Source: Actinokineospora alba
GTDB taxonomy: Bacteria > Actinomycetota > Actinomycetes > Mycobacteriales > Pseudonocardiaceae
Reading direction: 5' to 3'
Assembly (NCBI RefSeq): GCF_004362515.1
Contig: NZ_SNXU01000001.1
Coordinates: 2,604,001 to 2,668,000 of the forward strand
Length of the DNA: 64,000 nucleotides
The notes below the pieces were generated by a model. The model searched no databases. It was not told the origin of the DNA and saw only the letters and a list, made by a program, of their open reading frames with translations. A program made the position numbers and the translations under genes. This document shows positions 7,756 to 16,576 of the stretch, piece after piece (positions within the stretch are counted from its first letter, which is position 1; each line of letters opens with the position of its first letter).

Positions 7756-8682
7756 TCAGCCGAGTGCGGCCTTGGCCTTCTCGTCGACCTCGTCCAGTGC
7801 CTCGCGCCAGCGAGAGCGGCGGTCGGCCTTGCGGGTGCGCTCACGTTCGACAAGGCGGCCCGCCACGAAGATCACCTGAGGATCGGTGTGCTCGCTGACC
7901 AGGCGGCGGATGGTGTCCTCGGCGATCACGGCGTCCTGGTGGTCGCCCAGCAGATCCTGGAACTCCTTGGTCGCCGAGACCAGGGAGCGCACTCGCTTCT
8001 TCTCCGTCACCGCCGCCAGCTCGGCGGCGTAGCGGAGGCGTTTGCCCTGGATGCGCAGGGAATGCAGGTCGTCGTCGATCGGGTCCTCGCCGATCGCGTC
8101 GGCGGCCTTCATCAACTTCTTGTGCGGCTTCCTGATCACCTCGATCAGGGCGGTTTCCTTCTCCACCTCGGCGCCGGGCAGCGGGGCCGACATCGCCGCG
8201 GTCGCCAGCGCCCGCAGTGCCGACTGGAAGCGCTTGCTCCGCAGCGTCGACAGCATCCGCCTGCGCGCCGCCGCGCGGTCGTGGACCAGGCCCTTGAGCA
8301 GCGACTCGACCGCCGCCTGCTCGTCCTCGTCGAAGCCCGCGGCCTGGGAGCGCAGGTGGTCGAGCTGGACGTCGAAGTCGCGGACCGCCCCCAGGGAGCC
8401 GCCCAGCCACTTCAGCTCGCGCTGCAGCGTGTCCGCGTCCGGGACGGTGCCGTGGTCGGCCTTGAGGGCCGACCGGGCCCGCCGGACGGCCACCCGCAGG
8501 GCGTGGACGTGTTCCGGGTCGGTCCCGACCCGGGCGCCCTCGGTGTGCTCGAGCAGCTCACGCGCCTGCTCGTCGAGTCGGGCGCGGATGTGCGACGCCG
8601 CCGGGTCCTTGTGTCCCGCGCTCAGCGGCTCCTCGGGCAGCCCGAGGTCAAGGGAACTCTGCGGCGCTTGCGTCGCTGTCAT
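7756..8682 (-). CDS. CHAD domain protein
   Basis: A 308-aa, helix-rich protein made mostly of one CHAD domain (conserved histidine alpha-helical domain). Characteristic pieces are EHVHALRVAVRRARSALK, GAVRDFDVQLDHLR, DDDLHSLRIQGKRLRYAAEL and FQDLLGDHQDAVIAE, with the conserved His and Arg residues along the helices. CHAD domains bind polyphosphate. No CYTH catalytic domain is fused, so this is a stand-alone binding protein. Start ATG 8682 is the last in-frame ATG before the domain. It lies 13 bp after dapD and is probably co-transcribed with it and with the DUF2252 gene. Confidence 0.9.
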   Translation of the reverse strand: MTATQAPQSSLDLGLPEEPLSAGHKDPAASHIRARLDEQARELLEHTEGARVGTDPEHVHALRVAVRRARSALKADHGTVPDADTLQRELKWLGGSLGAVRDFDVQLDHLRSQAAGFDEDEQAAVESLLKGLVHDRAAARRRMLSTLRSKRFQSALRALATAAMSAPLPGAEVEKETALIEVIRKPHKKLMKAADAIGEDPIDDDLHSLRIQGKRLRYAAELAAVTEKKRVRSLVSATKEFQDLLGDHQDAVIAEDTIRRLVSEHTDPQVIFVAGRLVERERTRKADRRSRWREALDEVDEKAKAALG

Positions 8683-8695
8683 CCCGACAGAGTAG

Positions 8696-9679
8696 TCAGT
8701 CGTTCGCGTGGAGCGCCGCGTTGAGCTCGACACCCGTGCCCGATCGGTTGACGACCTCGACCGCGCCGTTCGTCGAGTTGCGGCGGAACAGCAGGCCCGA
8801 CTCGCCGGACAGCTCGCGGGCCTTGACCAGCTTGCCGTTGGGCAGCGCGACCTTGGTGCCGGCGGTGACGTAGAGGCCCGCCTCGACCACGCAGTCGTCG
8901 CCAAGGGAGATGCCGACGCCGGCGTTGGCGCCCAGCAGGCAGCGCTCGCCGAGGCTGATGGTCTCCTTGCCGCCACCCGAGAGCGTCCCCATGATCGACG
9001 CGCCGCCGCCGACGTCGGAGCCGTCGCCCACGACGACCCCGGCGGAGATGCGGCCCTCGACCATCGACGCGCCCAGCGTGCCCGCGTTGAAATTGACGAA
9101 GCCCTCGTGCATGACCGTGGTGCCGGTGGCCAGGTGCGCGCCGAGGCGGACCCGGTCGGCCTCGGCGATGCGGACGCCGGACGGCATGACGTAGTCGACC
9201 ATCCGGGGGAACTTGTCCACGCCGAACACGGTGACCTGGCCGCGGGAGCGCAGCCGCAGCCGGGCGGTCTCGAAGCCCTCGACCGGGCACGGGCCGTGGT
9301 TGGTCCACACGACGTTGGCGAGCAGGCCGAAGATGCCGTCGAGGTTCTGCCCGTGCGGGCGGACCAGCCGGGCCGAGAGCAGGTGCAGCCGCAGGTAGGC
9401 GTCGTGCGCGTCGGCGGGCGGGCGCTCCAGGTCGTCGATCACGGTGAGGACCGCGACCACCTCGACGCCGCGGGCGGCGTCCGGGCCGATCAGTGCGGTG
9501 ACGCCCGCGCCGAGCTCCTCGGCGGCCTCGTCCGCGGAAAGCCTGCGCGTGCCCGTGTCCTGGGTCGCCCCGAGCTTCGGGTGCGGGAACCAGGTGTCGA
9601 GCACCGTTCCGTCGGTGGTGACGGTCGCCAGACCGAAGCCGTGCGCACCCTTGGTCTCTGCTGCCTCTGCGCTACTCAC
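8696..9679 (-). CDS. dapD: 2,3,4,5-tetrahydropyridine-2,6-dicarboxylate N-succinyltransferase (DapD)
   Basis: DapD succinylates tetrahydrodipicolinate with succinyl-CoA in the succinylase branch of lysine/meso-DAP synthesis. The protein (327 aa from GTG 9679) has the N-terminal GLATVTTDGTVLDTWFPHPKL region typical of actinobacterial DapD. A left-handed beta-helix of hexapeptide repeats follows at about residues 165-290. The start is uncertain: TTG 9697 and GTGs at 9688, 9685 and 9679 are all in frame, none has a clear ribosome site, and a TACCTT hexamer lies 8 nt before the TTG. It is divergent from dapE with the two promoters touching. Confidence 0.93.
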   Translation of the reverse strand: MSSAEAAETKGAHGFGLATVTTDGTVLDTWFPHPKLGATQDTGTRRLSADEAAEELGAGVTALIGPDAARGVEVVAVLTVIDDLERPPADAHDAYLRLHLLSARLVRPHGQNLDGIFGLLANVVWTNHGPCPVEGFETARLRLRSRGQVTVFGVDKFPRMVDYVMPSGVRIAEADRVRLGAHLATGTTVMHEGFVNFNAGTLGASMVEGRISAGVVVGDGSDVGGGASIMGTLSGGGKETISLGERCLLGANAGVGISLGDDCVVEAGLYVTAGTKVALPNGKLVKARELSGESGLLFRRNSTNGAVEVVNRSGTGVELNAALHAND

Positions 9680-9705
9680 GGGCACCACGGTAGTCAATCG
9701 GGCGG

Positions 9706-9711
9706 AAGGTA
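9706..9711 (-). promoter_or_regulatory. -10 element of dapD
   Basis: On the minus strand the hexamer reads TACCTT and lies 8 nt before TTG 9697. It overlaps by two bases the divergent dapE -10 hexamer at 9710-9715. Inferred from the TANNNT pattern only. Confidence 0.4.
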
Positions 9712-9715
9712 GCGT
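9710..9715 (+). promoter_or_regulatory. -10 element of dapE, leaderless transcript predicted
   Basis: TAGCGT lies 8 nt before GTG 9724, the spacing expected if transcription starts at the start codon. A GGAAGG at 9704-9709 could instead serve TTG 9715. Confidence 0.5.
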
Positions 9716-9723
9716 TGCCGACC

Positions 9724-10791
9724 GTGACCGTTGAGCTGGATCTCACCGCAGACCCCATCGACCTGACCGCCGCCCTCGTCGACATCCCCAGCGTCTCGGG
9801 TGACGAGGACGCCATCGCCGACGCCGTCGAGCGGGCCCTGAAGGCCCAGGCGCCGCACCTGGAGGTCGTCCGGCTGGGCAACAACGTGCTGGCCCGCACC
9901 ACCCTGGGCAGGCCGTCGCGGGTCGTCTTCGCCGGCCACCTCGACACGGTCCCGGTCAACGCGAACCTGCCGTCGCGCCGGGTCGACGGCGTCCTGCACG
10001 GCCTCGGCACGGTCGACATGAAGGGCGGCGACGCGGTGATGCTGCACCTGGCCGCGACCGTCACCGAACCCACGCACGACCTGACGTTCCTGTTCTACGA
10101 GTGCGAGGAGATCGAGGCCATCCGCAACGGCCTCGGCCGGGTCGAGCGGGAGCTGCCCGAGTGGATGGCGGGCGACCTCGCCGTCGTGTGCGAACCGTCC
10201 AACGCCATCGTCGAGGCGGGCTGCCAGGGCACGATGCGCATCGAGGTCCGCACGACCGGCACCCGCGCGCACACCGCCCGCGCGTGGATGGGCGTCAACG
10301 CCATCCACGCCCTCGGGGAGGCGCTGAACGTCCTGGCCAGGTACGAGACCAGGACCGTGGACATCGACGGCTGCACCTACCGCGAGGGCCTGCAGGCGGT
10401 ACACATCAGCGGCGGCGTCTCCGGCAACGTGGTCCCGGACGCGGCGCTGCTGCGGATCAACTTCCGCTTCGCCCCCGACCGGACGGTCGCCCAGGCCGAG
10501 GCCCACCTGCGCGAGGTGTTCGCCGACTTCGAGGTGGAGGTCGTCGACAGCGCGGCGGGCGCCCTCCCCGGCCTCACGGCCCCGGCGGCCCGCGACCTGA
10601 TGGCCGCCGCCGGTGGGGACCCGGTGGGCAAACTCGGCTGGACCGACGTCGCCCGCTTCGCCGCGCTGGGCATTCCGGCGGTCAACTTCGGCCCCGGCGA
10701 CCCGCTGTTGGCCCACATGCAGCAGGAGAACGTCCCGGTCGAGCAGATCACCCGCTGCGCCGACGTCCTGCGCAAGCTGGTCACCGGCTAA
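9724..10791 (+). CDS. dapE: Succinyl-diaminopimelate desuccinylase (DapE), M20 metallopeptidase
   Basis: DapE hydrolyses N-succinyl-LL-DAP to LL-DAP and succinate, feeding lysine and the DAP of the cell wall. The 355-aa protein shows the two-zinc M20 signature: FAGHLDTVPVN (His and catalytic Asp), GLGTVDMKGGDAV (bridging Asp), YECEEIEA (general-base Glu-Glu), a later EPSNAIVEAGCQG, and a C-terminal His in PGDPLLAHMQQE. It is divergent from dapD, with dapC 3.4 kb upstream, so all three late succinylase genes are clustered. TTG 9715 is an alternative start. A long palindrome follows the stop. Confidence 0.94.
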   Translation: MTVELDLTADPIDLTAALVDIPSVSGDEDAIADAVERALKAQAPHLEVVRLGNNVLARTTLGRPSRVVFAGHLDTVPVNANLPSRRVDGVLHGLGTVDMKGGDAVMLHLAATVTEPTHDLTFLFYECEEIEAIRNGLGRVERELPEWMAGDLAVVCEPSNAIVEAGCQGTMRIEVRTTGTRAHTARAWMGVNAIHALGEALNVLARYETRTVDIDGCTYREGLQAVHISGGVSGNVVPDAALLRINFRFAPDRTVAQAEAHLREVFADFEVEVVDSAAGALPGLTAPAARDLMAAAGGDPVGKLGWTDVARFAALGIPAVNFGPGDPLLAHMQQENVPVEQITRCADVLRKLVTG

Positions 10792-10863
10792 GGCCGACGG
10801 ACGCCCTCATAGCGACCAGGGGACCTCATCCCACCAGCAAGAACGCAACGGGCCAGCACCAAC

Positions 10864-11007
10864 TGCCTGTTTGGGTGGTTCGCCTTGATTTGGGGTGAAA
10901 TGGACCTAAACTTTCGCGGCGCGGGGCAGTTTCTTCACCCTGCCCGCTTTCCCCGCGCAGGTCCATTTCCGGGGTCCCCAAATCAAGGCGAACCACCCAA
11001 ACAGGCA
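10864..11007. repeat. Long palindromic element, family 1 copy A (bidirectional terminator candidate)
   Basis: A 144-bp palindrome whose outer arms (10864-10895 and 10976-11007) are perfectly complementary over 32 nt, beginning TGCCTGTTTGGGTGG. The pairing continues inward with small bulges (GAAATGGACCT / AGGTCCATTTC). It lies between dapE (+) and a small minus-strand gene. The same outer 14 nt recur at 40721-40868, and a decayed copy is at 53799-53922. Confidence 0.9.
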
Positions 11008-11026
11008 CTCCGGCGAAGAACCGCCG

Positions 11027-11140
11027 TCACCGACTAGCCAGCGAACCGACCGCCACCACGGCCGGCAGCGCCACCACGGCGAACGCGGGCCAACCGAGCA
11101 GTCCCCAAAAGCCCCATAGCAAGTTTCCGGTGTCCGTCAC
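11027..11140 (-). CDS. Small membrane protein, 37 aa
   Basis: A short reading frame opens with GTG 11140 behind a strong AAGGAGGA site (11147-11154, about 6 nt spacing). It encodes a Trp-rich amphipathic start (LLWGFWGLLGWP) followed by one hydrophobic segment (AFAVVALPAVVAVGSLA) and ends in Arg. This is a plausible single-pass membrane microprotein. It lies between the family 1 palindrome and the divergent LOG gene. I do not recognise it. The strong ribosome site and single clean membrane helix argue for expression. Confidence 0.55.
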   Translation of the reverse strand: MTDTGNLLWGFWGLLGWPAFAVVALPAVVAVGSLASR

Positions 11141-11174
11141 TTGGCGTCCTCCTTCGGGTGACCGCGGATCACCC

Positions 11175-11180
11175 TAGACT
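11175..11180 (+). promoter_or_regulatory. -10 element of the first LOG gene, leaderless transcript predicted
   Basis: TAGACT lies 7 nt before GTG 11188 and helps choose that start over the in-frame codon at 11158. Confidence 0.55.
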
Positions 11181-11187
11181 CGAACCC

Positions 11188-11951
<764 letters not shown>

Positions 11952-11970
<19 letters not shown>

Positions 11971-12500
11971 ACCTCTGTGTCTACTGCGGATCACACGATT
12001 CCGTCCCACGCGGCTACCTCGACCTCGCCGATGAGGTGGGCGCGGGCTTGGCCGCGCGCGGCTGGAACCTCGTGTGGGGCGGCTCGTCGGCGGCGATGAT
12101 GGGCGCGGTGGCCCGTGCCGCCCGCCGCGGCGGCGCCCGCACCCTCGGGGTGATCCCGAGCGGTCTGGTCGCCCTGGAACGCGCCGACCCGCAGGCCGAC
12201 GAACTGGTCGTCGTCGACACCATGCGCGAGCGCAAGGCCGTCATGGACGACCGGTCCGACGCCTTCCTCGCCCTGCCCGGCGGGCTGGGCACGTGCGAGG
12301 AGCTGTTCGAGGTGTGGACCTCGCGCTACCTCGGGATGCACGACAAGCCGGTCGTCCTGCTCGACCCGGACGACCACTACGAGGGTCTGATCAAGTGGGC
12401 CCGCGAGCTGCAGTCGCGCGGTTTCGCCTCCCAGGCGGCGCTCGACGCGCTCGTGGTCGTGCGGACCGCCGAGGAAGCCCTGGACGCCTGCGCGGGCTGA
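11952..12500 (+). CDS. LOG-family phosphoribohydrolase, short form (Rv1205-like)
   Basis: A 182-aa protein with the compact LOG architecture: LCVYCGSHDSVP at the N-terminus, NLVWGGSSAAMMGAVARAA as the GGG-type nucleotide loop, MRERKAVM and LPGGLGTCEELFEVW (PGGxGTxxE, with the catalytic Glu). Actinobacterial members of this length (such as Rv1205) release cytokinins from their riboside monophosphates. Here the GGG of the loop reads GGS, a mild deviation. ATG 11952 overlaps the previous gene by 19 nt. The stop lies in the arm of a hairpin shared with the convergent acylase gene. Confidence 0.9.
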
Positions 12501-12522
12501 GCCTTTCCAGGCCCAGCCCGCG
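12491..12522. terminator. Hairpin between convergent LOG and acylase genes
   Basis: CGCGGGCTG (12491-12499) pairs with CAGCCCGCG (12514-12522), with a further GCC/GGC pairing inside. It begins in the last codons of the LOG gene and ends just before the acylase stop codon, so it may terminate both strands. No T-tract follows. Confidence 0.55.
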
Positions 12523-12528
12523 TGCCGG

Positions 12529-14829
12529 TCAGCCGTGGACGCGCACGACGTCCACGGTGTGCCGGTCGACGTCGCAGAACCGTTCGGTCACCCATTCCTT
12601 GCGGGAGAACAGGTCCGTCTGGTCGTTGTGGTGCGGCGACAGCGGATCCGATGACTGTGAGTACGCCATCACGGTCTTCGCCTCCGGGCACCCGTCGCCG
12701 GTCAGCGCGACGACGTGCAGGTAGCTGGAGCTGTTCGAGCCCGCGCCGCCGACATCGGTGTACCCGCGTTTGGCGTCCCACGCGCTGGTGATCACGTTGA
12801 ACACGCCCAGTTCCGGCCGGCCGCCGCCGATCGGGAACCGCTTGCCACCGCGGTCGACGTACTGGTTCGCGCCCAGCGCCGCGTCCGGTGCGATCCCGGC
12901 GCCCGCCAGGTCGGACACCGCGTCGGCGAGGGCGACGGCCAGCGCGGGATTATCCGCGGCGAGCGTGTTCGGCGTGGCCACGGGGGAGTCCACCGCGAAC
13001 GGCGTGCGCCACAACTGTCCACTCGGGATTGTTCGGACTCGGCTCCAGTAGCGGGTGAACAGCAGCGCGCCCCGACTGTCCACATCAGACTTGCGGTCCC
13101 ACTGGGACAGCGCGGCGCAGGCGGCGGTCAGGTCGACGACCCGGCCCACGGAGTCCGTCGCTTTGTGTCCCACCGCCGCGCACATTTCCAGGGTGCCCGG
13201 CACGGCCAGTTCGGCGGCGTACACCCGGTTCGACAGCGTGAGGTCCATCGCCGCCCGCGGGGTGAACTTGCCCGCGCGCAACTGGTCGGTGATCTCGGTG
13301 AGGGTGTCCCGGGTGCGGACGTTGCGTTCGGTCGCGGCCGTGCCCAGGATGCGGTGCGTCGGGGTCATCGGCGCGGCGGCGTTGCCCAGCCAGTAGCTCT
13401 GGTTGGAATTGCTGACGTAGTCGCTCCGCCACTGCAGCGGGAGATTCCCCGGACCGAACGTGCCCGGCTGGATCGCGTCCCGGTCGGTGCCCCAGGCGCA
13501 CTCGGCGCGAGACCCGTCGAGCACGGCGAGGCCCTGGGTGGGGAAGAGCGTCCTGCTCAGCGCGGTGCCGCAGCGCTCGGCGTGCGCGTCGGTCACGTTC
13601 GGCACCACCGACATGCCGGAGTACGCGGTGTCGCCTCGGGAATCGGTCACCGTCATGTTGAAGATCGAGACGCCCTGGGTGCGGCGAACGGCCGCGATGT
13701 ACTCACCCGTGCTCTGCGCCCGGTTCACCGCGGCCAGGCTGTTGAGCAGCCGCAGATTGCCCGCGTTCGGGTCGGCGAGCGCGTAGGCCGTGGTGGCCGT
13801 CCAGGGGAGCGCGTTCCCGCGGACGTTGGTGACCACCGGCCCGTAGCGGGTCCACCACTGGGTTCGGGTGACCGGGCCCGCCGGGGTGTCGACGGTGACG
13901 TCGCGGCGGGTCATCGCCTCTTCCTGGCCGTCGACGAGGTAGGTCGTCGGGTTCGCCAGGGTCAGCTCGAAGAGGGTGAACGGGGTGACGCCGTCGGTGA
14001 TGGTGCCGCTCCACGCCATCCGGGCGGTGTGCCCCAGGGCGATCGTGGGCAGGCCGACGAAGGACGCGCCGATCACGTCGAGCTTGCCCGGCACGGTCAC
14101 GTGCGACTGGTGCCAGAGGTAGTCACCGCCCCACGGCAGGTGCGGGTTGGCGATCGAGATGCCGCGCCCGCTCACCGTGGCGTCGCGGCCCAGGGCGATC
14201 GCGTTGCTGCCCGGACCCGCCATGCGGTCGGTGCCGGCGGTGGCGGTTCCGGCGCTCGGGCCGGTGGCGAGGAAGTCGGGTGCGGCCGACTGGCCCAGGG
14301 CCATGCCCCAGGCGTAGGCGCGGCGGTAGACGTCGACCTCGGTCATCGGGCGCAGCCAGGGCGCCCCGGCACAGGAAGTCCGGTGTCGCTCGGCGAGGTA
14401 CTTGTTGTAACCCGCCGCGTAGCCGCGCACTAGGTCGCGGACGTCGGCGCTCGGCCCGAGCGGCGCGGGCTGGGCCATCAGCCGCTCGACCGTGCCCGCG
14501 TCGGCGATGCCGCGGAAGTACAGGTCGCTGCTGAGGTTGCTGCTCGCCCGCACGATCGTGCCCGACGGCCTGCCGTCCGGCCCGAACCAGCGTGAACGCT
14601 CCCCGGCGAGCGAGGCCATGCCCTCGCCGATGACGCACAGGTGGTCGCGGGCCTGCGCGTACCCCTGGCCGAACCCGGCGCCGCGGAGGTCGCGGGCCTT
14701 GATGTGCGGCACCCCGAACTCGGTGTACCGGATGGTGGTCTCCGGCCCCGCCGCGCGCGCGGCAGGCGCCAAGGCCAGTACCGACAGCCCGGCCAGCGCC
14801 GCCGCGAGCCCTTTCCTCGTGTGCCCCAT
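12529..14829 (-). CDS. Secreted penicillin acylase-family amidohydrolase (Ntn hydrolase)
   Basis: A 766-aa precursor with a signal peptide (MGHTRKG, then hydrophobic AAALAGLSVLALAPAARA, about 1-27). The Ntn-hydrolase architecture is: alpha subunit about 28-190, linker, then the autocatalytic cleavage site at Gly207-Ser208 in GPGSNAIALG. Ser208 becomes the N-terminal nucleophile of the beta chain, and NPHLPW follows as in the family. Members hydrolyse penicillins, acyl-homoserine lactones, cyclic lipopeptides or aculeacin-type amides; the substrate cannot be told here. ATG 14829 has a GAAGGGGATC site upstream, while an in-frame extension to 14889 lacks one. It is a monocistronic gene convergent with the LOG pair. 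Confidence 0.9.
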   Translation of the reverse strand: MGHTRKGLAAALAGLSVLALAPAARAAGPETTIRYTEFGVPHIKARDLRGAGFGQGYAQARDHLCVIGEGMASLAGERSRWFGPDGRPSGTIVRASSNLSSDLYFRGIADAGTVERLMAQPAPLGPSADVRDLVRGYAAGYNKYLAERHRTSCAGAPWLRPMTEVDVYRRAYAWGMALGQSAAPDFLATGPSAGTATAGTDRMAGPGSNAIALGRDATVSGRGISIANPHLPWGGDYLWHQSHVTVPGKLDVIGASFVGLPTIALGHTARMAWSGTITDGVTPFTLFELTLANPTTYLVDGQEEAMTRRDVTVDTPAGPVTRTQWWTRYGPVVTNVRGNALPWTATTAYALADPNAGNLRLLNSLAAVNRAQSTGEYIAAVRRTQGVSIFNMTVTDSRGDTAYSGMSVVPNVTDAHAERCGTALSRTLFPTQGLAVLDGSRAECAWGTDRDAIQPGTFGPGNLPLQWRSDYVSNSNQSYWLGNAAAPMTPTHRILGTAATERNVRTRDTLTEITDQLRAGKFTPRAAMDLTLSNRVYAAELAVPGTLEMCAAVGHKATDSVGRVVDLTAACAALSQWDRKSDVDSRGALLFTRYWSRVRTIPSGQLWRTPFAVDSPVATPNTLAADNPALAVALADAVSDLAGAGIAPDAALGANQYVDRGGKRFPIGGGRPELGVFNVITSAWDAKRGYTDVGGAGSNSSSYLHVVALTGDGCPEAKTVMAYSQSSDPLSPHHNDQTDLFSRKEWVTERFCDVDRHTVDVVRVHG

Positions 14830-14959
14830 GAAGATCCCCTTCGGCTGGTTCGTCCAGCCAACTTTGATCTTCCGAGGCGGAGTTCTCACTGCGGTGCGCC
14901 GCCGAATCGATGGTGGGGCAGGCCCTACCGGTTCGAGGGTATTCCCAGATAACCGCTGG

Positions 14960-15628
14960 TCAGGCGGCGTTGGGCCGCTTGTGGTACGAGTCGACGTACT
15001 CCTGACCGGAGAGCTCCATGATCGCGTACATGATCTCGTCGGTCACCGCGCGGCGGATGGGCAGGGAGTTGCCGAGGCCGTCGTAGCGGCTGAAGTTCAG
15101 GGGTGTGCCGAAGCGCACGGTGATGCGGTGGGGCCGGGGGAGCTTCTTGCCCTTCGGCTGCACCTTGTCGGTGCCGATCAGCGCGACCGGGACCACGACC
15201 GCGTTGTGCTCGAGGGCCAGCTGCGCCACCCCGGTGCGGCCGCGGTGCAGCCTGCCGTCGAGCGAACGGGTGCCCTCGGGGTGGATCGCGAAGGCGCCAC
15301 CGGCGTCGAGGATGGCGCCCGCGTCGTCGAGCGAGGCGAGGGCGGCGCGGCTGTTGTCCCGCTGGACGGGGACGGCGCCGAGGGCCCGGAAAAGGGTTCC
15401 GACCAGGCGACCCTTGATGGACTTGCCCTCGAAGTACTCCGACTTGGCCAGGAAGGCGACCTTGCGGCCGACCATCATCGGCACCACGAAGCTGTCGATG
15501 ACGGCGAGGTGGTTGATCGCCAGGATGACCGGCCCCTTGGCGGGCACGCGGTCCGCTCCCTCCACCACCGGCCGCAGGAACAACCTGGCGAGGAAGGACA
15601 GCACGACACGCAGCGCGCGGTAGAACAC
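14960..15628 (-). CDS. 1-acyl-sn-glycerol-3-phosphate acyltransferase (PlsC family)
   Basis: A 222-aa membrane-associated acyltransferase that would acylate lysophosphatidate or a related acceptor in phospholipid synthesis. Visible are the NHLAVID catalytic motif (His40, Asp45), the phosphate-binding HPEGTRS (about 117-122) and a hydrophobic N-terminus (residues 3-18) that anchors it in the membrane. GTG 15628 is supported by AAGGAGG about 8 nt upstream. It is divergent from folP2 with 78 bp between. Several PlsC-like paralogues are usual in actinomycetes, so the acceptor is uncertain. Confidence 0.88.
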   Translation of the reverse strand: MFYRALRVVLSFLARLFLRPVVEGADRVPAKGPVILAINHLAVIDSFVVPMMVGRKVAFLAKSEYFEGKSIKGRLVGTLFRALGAVPVQRDNSRAALASLDDAGAILDAGGAFAIHPEGTRSLDGRLHRGRTGVAQLALEHNAVVVPVALIGTDKVQPKGKKLPRPHRITVRFGTPLNFSRYDGLGNSLPIRRAVTDEIMYAIMELSGQEYVDSYHKRPNAA

Positions 15629-15706
15629 GAGGGGGCCTCCTTGGTCGTCTCTACTGTAACCACGCCGACGCCCGGTCACCCGTCGTCCATGGCACGATCG
15701 GTAGCC

Positions 15707-16576
15707 GTGAATCAGCTCCGGTTCGGCACGCGCGCGGTCCCGCAGGACCGGGCGCTGGTGATGGCGATCGTCAACCGCACCAGGGACTCCTTCTACGACC
15801 AGGGCGCGACATTCGCCGAAGGGCCCGCGCTGGCCGCAGTCGAGCAGGCGGTGGCCGACGGTGCCGACATCGTCGACATCGGCGGCGTCCGGGCCGGGTC
15901 CCACGGCGAACCGGTCGACGCGGCCGAGGAGGCCCGCAGGGTTGTGCCGTTCGTCACGGCCGTCCGTGACCGCCACCCCGACCTGGTCATCAGCGTCGAC
16001 ACCTGGCGCCACGAGGTCGGCCGCGCGGTCTGTGAGGCGGGCGCCGACCTCATCAACGACACCTGGGCGGGTGCCGACCCGCTGCTCGCGGAGGTCGCCG
16101 CCGAGTTCGGGGTCGGCATCGTCTGCTCCCACACCGGCGGCGCCCAGCCGCGCACCGACCCGCACCGGGTCCGCTACACCGACGTCGTCGCCCAGGTCGT
16201 CGCCGAGCTGGTCGAGCGGGCCGAGCGAATGGTCACACTCGGCGTCCCCCGCGAAGGGGTGCTGATCGACCCGACGCACGACTTCGGCAAGAACACCTGG
16301 CACGGCCTTGAGCTGCTGCGCAGGCTCGACGAGCTGGTCGCCACGGGGTGGCCGGTGCTCATGGCGCTGTCGAACAAGGACTTCATCGGCGAGACCCTCG
16401 GTGCTGGCCTGCGTGAGCGGGTCGATGGCACACTCGCCGCGACGGCCGTGTCCGCGTGGACGGGCGCACGGGTTTTCCGCGCGCACGAGGTGCGGCAGAC
16501 AAGGCAGGTGGTGGACATGGTGGCGAGCATCGCCGGGACGAGACCGCCCGCGCGCGCGGTTCGGGCACTCGCGTGA
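15707..16576 (+). CDS. folP2: Dihydropteroate synthase homologue FolP2
   Basis: A 289-aa TIM-barrel protein of the DHPS family. Conserved pieces are MAIVNRTRDSFYDQG (the MGILNxTPDSFSDGG loop with Thr changed to Arg in the TPDS position), DIVDIGGVRAGSHGEPV, ISVDTWRHEVGRAV, INDTW and LIDPTHDFGKN. The deviations from folate-making FolP1 are typical of the FolP2 branch, which sits next to gpgS as here and, in mycobacteria, does not act as a normal DHPS. GTG 15707 is chosen on family length; ATG 15689 is an alternative. The stop overlaps the gpgS start (GTGA). Confidence 0.88.
   Translation: MNQLRFGTRAVPQDRALVMAIVNRTRDSFYDQGATFAEGPALAAVEQAVADGADIVDIGGVRAGSHGEPVDAAEEARRVVPFVTAVRDRHPDLVISVDTWRHEVGRAVCEAGADLINDTWAGADPLLAEVAAEFGVGIVCSHTGGAQPRTDPHRVRYTDVVAQVVAELVERAERMVTLGVPREGVLIDPTHDFGKNTWHGLELLRRLDELVATGWPVLMALSNKDFIGETLGAGLRERVDGTLAATAVSAWTGARVFRAHEVRQTRQVVDMVASIAGTRPPARAVRALA

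Noticed and set aside
9694..10716. Long open frame antisense to dapE
   Set aside because: It lies wholly over dapE, has shadow-like composition (Val/Asp/Gly/Arg alternation) and no ribosome site; dapE shows the full M20 motif set.
12715..14433. 572-codon frame opposite the acylase gene
   Set aside because: It is a high-GC shadow frame. The acylase strand has a signal peptide and the conserved nucleophile site.
14492..15706. Upstream in-frame extension of folP2 antisense to plsC and the acylase gene
   Set aside because: The residues are unlike the DHPS family, and real genes lie on the opposite strand; family length supports GTG 15707.
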